In this document: piece after piece, positions 60,333 through 64,000 of the stretch
Numbering within the stretch: the first letter of the stretch is position 1
How the letters are laid out: each line of letters opens with the position of its first letter
From: Bradyrhizobium sp. Ash2021
GTDB lineage: Bacteria > Pseudomonadota > Alphaproteobacteria > Rhizobiales > Xanthobacteraceae
Assembly (NCBI RefSeq): GCF_031202265.1
Contig: NZ_CP100604.1
Location: 1,426,001-1,490,000 of the forward strand
Length of the DNA: 64,000 nt
Direction of reading: 5' to 3'
The notes under the pieces: generated by a model
The model's input: the letters and a program-made list of their open reading frames with translations, nothing else
Databases searched by the model: none
What the model was told of the DNA's origin: nothing
Position numbers and translations under genes: made by a program

Positions 60333-60418
60333 GTCATTGCGAGCGAAGCGAAGCAATCCATTTCTCCGCGGAAAAGAAAGAATGGATTGCTTCGTCGCTT
60401 CGCTCCTCGCAATGACGA
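60333..60418. repeat. Dispersed palindromic repeat (GTCATTGCGAG family), copy 2
   Basis: GTCATTGCGAGCGAAGCGAA and TTCGCTCCTCGCAATGACG are inverted; GCAATCCATTTCT/AGAATGGATTGC is the inner stem. It separates the DUF4175 pair from the convergent cpdR-like gene and could serve as a bidirectional terminator. Confidence 0.75.
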
Positions 60419-60439
60419 GTTGTCGGGGCTTCTTCCCCG

Positions 60440-60814
60440 CTACCCCTTCCTCGCCGCCAGCGCATCCGCCACCGCGGTGCGGATATCCGCCACCGAGAAC
60501 GGCTTTGTCACGACGTCATGCACGATCGCATCGAGGCCGGAGGCGCGTTCGCGCTGGGCGGCAAAGCCGGTCATCAGCAGAATCGTCAGCTTCGGAAAAT
60601 CGCGCGCCGCCGCCAGCGCCAGCGCGATCCCGTCCATCACCGGCATCTGGATATCGGTGAGCAGCAGATCGAAGGCGCCGTTCTCGCGGGTCAAAATCTC
60701 CAGCGCTTCGGCGCCGTCTTCCGCGGTGGCCGTCTGGTGGCCGTCCATGGCGATGGCGCGCGCCACCAACAGGCGCATCGAGTCTTCATCGTCGGCGATC
60801 AACACGCGTGGCAT
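60440..60814 (-). CDS. cpdR: CpdR-like single-domain response regulator
   Basis: A 124-residue receiver domain without output domain. The acidic pair is D8-D9(E), the phosphoacceptor D54 in LLLTDIQMPVMDG, and the conserved TGFAAQ and TKPFSV loops are present. Sequence and neighbourhood resemble CpdR, which in Caulobacter and Sinorhizobium controls ClpXP placement and degradation of CtrA and other cell-cycle proteins when unphosphorylated. The C-terminus ends ADALAARKG rather than hydrophobic residues typical of Caulobacter CpdR, so the assignment is probable, not certain. The kinase is expected to be CckA-ChpT, not encoded here. Confidence 0.78.
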   Translation of the reverse strand: MPRVLIADDEDSMRLLVARAIAMDGHQTATAEDGAEALEILTRENGAFDLLLTDIQMPVMDGIALALAAARDFPKLTILLMTGFAAQRERASGLDAIVHDVVTKPFSVADIRTAVADALAARKG

Positions 60815-60837
60815 GGAATGTTATCTCTCGCGCGCTC

Positions 60838-60904
60838 GAAAACGCTCTATTAATTTGACGCGTTTTCTTGACGCGAACCGGGATCCACTTCGCTCGAAAA
60901 CGCT
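60838..60904. repeat. AGCGTTTTC-family repeat, copy 4 (inverted)
   Basis: GACGCGTTTTCTTGACGCGA, then CCACTTCGCTCGAAAACGCT, the reverse complement of the copies at 7761 and 47195. An extra CGAAAACGCT stands at the left end (60837-60846). A truncated fifth copy (CCGGTATCCACTTCGCGCGA) lies at about 63652-63682 after ftsX. Confidence 0.7.
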
Positions 60905-60907
60905 ATG

Positions 60908-61777
60908 TTACGCATGGCCGCCGGCCAAATCCCGCTTGTTGAAGAATCGTACATCAATATTGCGGCCTTCGGGCGGCGGCGAGGCGAGCCGCGACTTGAA
61001 AAATGCCCGTTCGCCGGGCTGCAGCACCGCCTGTTCGAGCACCGCGTTCCAGGCATAGATTTCCGCGCCCTGGGCGTCGCGCACCGAAAAGCGCAGCCGC
61101 GGCAGTTCGACCGGCTTGCGGGTCTCGCCGACGATCACGCCTTCGATCACCAGCACCGGCTTGCCTTCCACGGTTTCGTTGCTGATCTTGATGTCTTTGA
61201 ACGCGAGCCCGCGCAGGTTCACGTCCAACCCCACCATCCGGTAGAACGTCGCGGTCTGCGGCAAAAGGCGCACCACGTCGGCGCGCCAGATCACCAGCGC
61301 CAGCAGCAGCGCGCCCATCGCGGCACAGGCGGTGGGCAGGCCGACCACCGGCATGAAGGGAATGCGGGGCAATGCGGGCAGCCGGAACAGCCGGGCCAGT
61401 CGCGACGCGTGCGTCGAAACGACCTCCTCATGGGCCTCGGCGTCTTCCCGGGCGACCGACGGCCAATCGGTGCCTTCCCCGGAGCCTGCGTTCCCGTCCG
61501 GCCAATCGGCCGAAATCGAGGGGCTGTCGACCACCGGGGTCTCCTGGCCCTCGTCCTCGCGCGCCATCGCTTCCCATTCCGCGGCAGCGTCGGCCTCGGT
61601 GGTCGATTGGCCGGCCGCGGCCATCGCCGGTACCGGCGCCGGGATATCGATCGCGTCCTCAGGCCGCGCCAGCCACACTTCCTTGCAACGGGAACAGCGG
61701 ACCGTACGTCCGGCGGCACCGAGGGTGGCCAGATTGATGGCGTAAGATGTTGTACAATGGGGGCAAACGATGTGCAT
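60908..61777 (-). CDS. Zinc-ribbon (MJ0042) and DUF3426 membrane protein
   Basis: A 289-residue protein. The N-terminal MJ0042 zinc ribbon is C5-P-H-C8 ... C28-S-R-C31. An acidic, unstructured linker (about 45-130) follows, then one membrane helix (about 145-167: VGLPTACAAMGALLLALVIW) and a periplasmic DUF3426 domain with GLAFKDIKISNETVEGKPVL, VIEGVIVGETRKPVELPRL and LQPGERAFFKSRLASPPPEG. The family is widespread and of unknown function; the pairing of cytoplasmic zinc ribbon and periplasmic domain suggests signalling across the membrane. It is divergent from ftsE, the usual place in Rhizobiales. Confidence 0.85.
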   Translation of the reverse strand: MHIVCPHCTTSYAINLATLGAAGRTVRCSRCKEVWLARPEDAIDIPAPVPAMAAAGQSTTEADAAAEWEAMAREDEGQETPVVDSPSISADWPDGNAGSGEGTDWPSVAREDAEAHEEVVSTHASRLARLFRLPALPRIPFMPVVGLPTACAAMGALLLALVIWRADVVRLLPQTATFYRMVGLDVNLRGLAFKDIKISNETVEGKPVLVIEGVIVGETRKPVELPRLRFSVRDAQGAEIYAWNAVLEQAVLQPGERAFFKSRLASPPPEGRNIDVRFFNKRDLAGGHA

Positions 61778-61988
61778 GGAGCCCGATTTCCACCTTGTCT
61801 CTGTCTCGATGCTACAATGCGACCGTTAACGAACCGGAAACCATAACCGACGCAAAACCGTTTTGCCGGGTTCGCGGCCGGGCCGGCGGGCTGCACGCCC
61901 GAGGCTGTTCGCAAAGTGACTGTGCTCGAGGTGGCCGTTCTCAAGGTTCTGGGTTCCCGGCCACGCCCCAAATCGAACGGAGCTGAGA

Positions 61989-62648
61989 TTGGTTCGGTTC
62001 GAAAATGTCGGATTGCGATACGGGCTCGGCCCGGAGATTCTGCGCGACCTCTCGTTCCTGATCCCGGCCCATTCCTTCCAGTTCCTCACCGGGCCGTCGG
62101 GCGCCGGCAAGACCTCGCTGCTGCGGCTGTTGTTCCTGTCGCTGCGGCCGACCCGCGGGCTGGTCAATCTGTTCGGCCAGGACGTCTCGCTGCTCGGCAA
62201 GGACCAGGTCGCCGACCTGCGCAAGCGGATCGGCATCGTGCTGCAGGATTTTCGCCTGCTCGACCACATGACGACCTACGAAAACGTGGCGCTGCCCTTC
62301 CGCGTGATGGGCCGCGACGAATCCAGTTACCGCCGCGAAGTGATCGATCTCCTGAAATGGGTCGGCCTCGGCGAGCGGATGGATGCGCTGCCGCCGATCC
62401 TGTCGGGCGGCGAAAAACAACGCGCGGCGATTGCGCGCGCGGTGATCTCGCGGCCGCAGCTGTTGCTGGCGGACGAGCCGACCGGCAGCGTCGATCCGAC
62501 GCTGGGCCGGCGGCTGCTGCGGCTATTCATCGAATTGAACAAGTCCGGCACCGCGGTCATCATCGCGACCCACGACATCACGCTGATGGATCAGTACGAG
62601 GCGCGGCGGCTGGTGCTGCACCAGGGACGGCTGCATATCTATGAGTAG
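61989..62648 (+). CDS. ftsE: Cell division ATP-binding protein FtsE
   Basis: A 219-residue ABC ATPase that drives FtsX to activate septal murein hydrolases. Walker A is GPSGAGKTS (about 36-44), the Q-loop is IVLQDFRLLD, the signature is LSGGEKQR, Walker B is LLLADEPTG and the H-loop is ATHD. The start is a TTG at 61989 with GGAG 7 bp upstream; no ATG fits, since VRFENVGLRYG is the conserved N-terminus. ftsX follows after 22 bp. A TTG start on an essential-type gene suggests low, set expression. Confidence 0.92.
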   Translation: MVRFENVGLRYGLGPEILRDLSFLIPAHSFQFLTGPSGAGKTSLLRLLFLSLRPTRGLVNLFGQDVSLLGKDQVADLRKRIGIVLQDFRLLDHMTTYENVALPFRVMGRDESSYRREVIDLLKWVGLGERMDALPPILSGGEKQRAAIARAVISRPQLLLADEPTGSVDPTLGRRLLRLFIELNKSGTAVIIATHDITLMDQYEARRLVLHQGRLHIYE

Positions 62649-62670
62649 GCTCGATGAGTAGACTCTATCC

Positions 62671-63642
62671 ATGAGTAAACTTGGCAACGAGCATGCCCCG
62701 CTGGTGGACCTCGGGCACGAACGGCCGCAGTTGCCGGCGCGGGCGCGCAACATGTCGCCAATCGTGCCGCGCGCCTCGATCTCCGGCCGCGCGCTGGTCG
62801 CGGTCGTCGCCATCATGACCTTCCTCGCCTCGATCACGACCGGCACCGTGCTCCTGGTGAGCGCGTCGGCGGCGGAATGGCAGTCGGAAGTGGCCTCCGA
62901 AATCACCATTCAGGTGCGCCCTCTAGCCGGGCGCGATCTCGACCGCGACGCCGCAGCGGTCGCCGAAGCGATGCGGGGGCAGCCCGGCATCATCGAGATC
63001 CGGCCGTTCAGCAAGGACGAGTCCGCCAAACTGCTGGAACCCTGGCTCGGCAGCGGATTGTCGCTCGACGATCTGCCGGTGCCGCGCGTGATCGTCGCGC
63101 GGCTGCAGCCCGGCGCGACGCTCGACCTCGCCGCGCTGCGCGGCCGGGTGACGCAGGCCGCACCGTCCGCCACCGTCGACGATCATCGCGCCTGGATCGA
63201 GCGGATGCGCTCGATGACGGGCGCCACCGTGTTTGCCGGCATCGGTATCCTCGCGCTGGTGATTATCGCGACCATCATTTCGGTGTCGTTCGCGACACGG
63301 GGGGCGATGGCGGCGAACCGTCCGATCGTCGAGGTCCTGCATTTCGTCGGCGCCGGCGACAGCTACATCGCCAACCGCTTCCTGCGGCATTTTCTGAGAT
63401 TAGGCCTCGAAGGCGGGTTGATCGGCGGCGGTGCCGCAATGCTTGGTTTCGGCTTCTCCGAATCGATCGCGGGCTGGTTCTCGGGCACCCCCGTCGGCGA
63501 TCAGTTTGCCGCCCTGCTGGGGACGTTTTCGCTGCGTCCGTCGGGCTATCTGGCGCTCGCCGCCCAGGCGGTGCTGATCGCCGCGATCACGGCCTGGGCC
63601 TCGCGGCGGACGCTGTTTTCGACGCTTGACGACATCGATTGA
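62671..63642 (+). CDS. ftsX: Cell division protein FtsX
   Basis: A 323-residue membrane partner of FtsE. An N-terminal cytoplasmic tail (1-45) is followed by membrane segment 1 (about 46-68) and an extracytoplasmic domain (about 69-185), which normally recruits a murein hydrolase activator. Three more segments lie at about 190-212, 242-262 and 290-310. FSKDESAKLLEPWLGSGLSL, PRVIVARL and FVGAGDSYIANRFLRHFLRL (key turn before segment 3) are typical. It ends with a TLDDID tail. Confidence 0.9.
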   Translation: MSKLGNEHAPLVDLGHERPQLPARARNMSPIVPRASISGRALVAVVAIMTFLASITTGTVLLVSASAAEWQSEVASEITIQVRPLAGRDLDRDAAAVAEAMRGQPGIIEIRPFSKDESAKLLEPWLGSGLSLDDLPVPRVIVARLQPGATLDLAALRGRVTQAAPSATVDDHRAWIERMRSMTGATVFAGIGILALVIIATIISVSFATRGAMAANRPIVEVLHFVGAGDSYIANRFLRHFLRLGLEGGLIGGGAAMLGFGFSESIAGWFSGTPVGDQFAALLGTFSLRPSGYLALAAQAVLIAAITAWASRRTLFSTLDDID

Positions 63643-63716
63643 CGGCCCGAACCGGTATCCACTTCGCGCGAAAAGCGCTGTAGAATTACCTTGGGGACGA
63701 GGATTGCCAGCATCGC

Positions 63717-64000
63717 ATGAGTTTGCCGCCCGACGATAATTCGCCGAACGCGCCGGCCGTGCCGCCGCGGGGATGGCTGCGCGCGACCATCGTCGCTGTG
63801 CTGGCGACCCTGTTCGTCGGCGCAGGCGTCGGCTTCGTCGGCTTTCTGTCGCAACTGCGCGGCGTCGAAATCAAGCCGGCGCGCAATGCCGACGGCATCG
63901 TGGTCCTGACCGGCGGCTCGTCGCGGGTGTCGGATGCGATGGAATTGCTGGCCGGCGGCTACGGCAAGCGGCTGTTGATCTCGGGCGTGCATCCGACCAG
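63717..64000 (+). CDS. YdcF/DUF218 family membrane protein (partial, cut by window edge)
   Basis: The first 94 residues are visible. A proline-rich start (MSLPPDDNSPNAPAVPPRGW) is followed by a membrane helix (about 22-46) and the beginning of a DUF218 domain: DGIVVLTGGSSRVSDAMELL then GKRLLISGVHPT. The D-x-I-V-V-L-x-G-G and L-L-I-S-G motifs identify the family (ElyC/SanA/YdcF-like), linked to envelope polymers. Location after ftsEX is usual in Rhizobiales. The rest of the gene is outside the window. Confidence 0.85.
   Translation, partial: MSLPPDDNSPNAPAVPPRGWLRATIVAVLATLFVGAGVGFVGFLSQLRGVEIKPARNADGIVVLTGGSSRVSDAMELLAGGYGKRLLISGVHPT

Noticed and set aside
7761..63682. CRISPR array made from the repeated AGCGTTTTC elements
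   Set aside because: Copies are scattered over 56 kb, differ in length and are not separated by regular spacers; no cas genes are present.

Overview
The window looks like a chromosomal segment of a high-GC alphaproteobacterium, most likely Bradyrhizobium or a close relative in the Nitrobacteraceae. This rests on a tlpA (minus) / argH-lptM-lysA (plus) neighbourhood, a CpdR-like regulator, a DUF4175/TIGR02302 protein, a DUF3426 zinc-ribbon protein next to ftsEX, and many short dispersed palindromic repeats of the kind seen in that group. Identification is by recall of protein families and not by a database search.

Layout. 1-1.1 kb: a decayed tyrosine integrase running off the left edge beside tRNA-Leu(CAA), the border of a tRNA-targeted island. 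1.3-11.3 kb: mostly small envelope functions: DsbB, an AbrB-type membrane protein, two PsiF-like secreted proteins, a TetR regulator with two operator palindromes facing a thioesterase pair, CidA/LrgB, a TauE/SafE-type exporter, a DsbA-like thiol oxidoreductase, and an uncharacterised pair made of a ClpP-fold periplasmic protein and a membrane protein. 11.4-19.3 kb: LysR with two SDR oxidoreductases, an alpha/beta hydrolase, an HtrA-like protein that has lost its catalytic triad, an unknown membrane protein and an acyl-CoA synthetase. 19.5-25.7 kb: a complete tartrate utilisation set in the order ttuA | ttuBCDE (regulator, permease, dehydrogenase, glycerate kinase, pyruvate kinase).

25.7-31.5 kb is an accessory, repeat-rich stretch. 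It holds a pyruvate kinase 3' remnant, duplicated 91-bp segments, a Gly-rich DUF2158 protein, an ATC-hydrolase-like protein, a GcvA-type regulator with a large internal deletion, and a non-coding dispersed element of about 600 bp. 31.5-40.4 kb: M20 amidohydrolase, HNH protein, ClC channel with CBS domains, then a minus-strand group (NHL protein, flavin monooxygenase, DUF2855 protein). This group ends at a scar where the 3' ends of an acyl-CoA ligase gene and a LysR gene are joined head to head.

40.4-64 kb is mainly conserved core: AlkA, GluQ-RS, a soluble hybrid histidine kinase, YihY, PduO-type adenosyltransferase, etfBA, 3-hydroxybutyryl-CoA dehydrogenase, TlpA, argH-lptM-lysA (with two elaborate palindromes in front of lysA), a second TauE/SafE protein, DUF2270, an ABC-type binding protein, a 3-hydroxyisobutyrate dehydrogenase-like enzyme, a carboxymuconolactone decarboxylase-like protein, a DUF4175/TIGR02302 protein that appears split into two genes, CpdR, a zinc-ribbon DUF3426 protein, ftsEX and the start of a YdcF/DUF218 protein. 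No CRISPR array, rRNA or intact insertion sequence was seen. The best candidates for something undescribed are the 9.07-11.28 kb gene pair, the pseudo-HtrA protein, the paired palindromes before lysA and the split DUF4175 gene.
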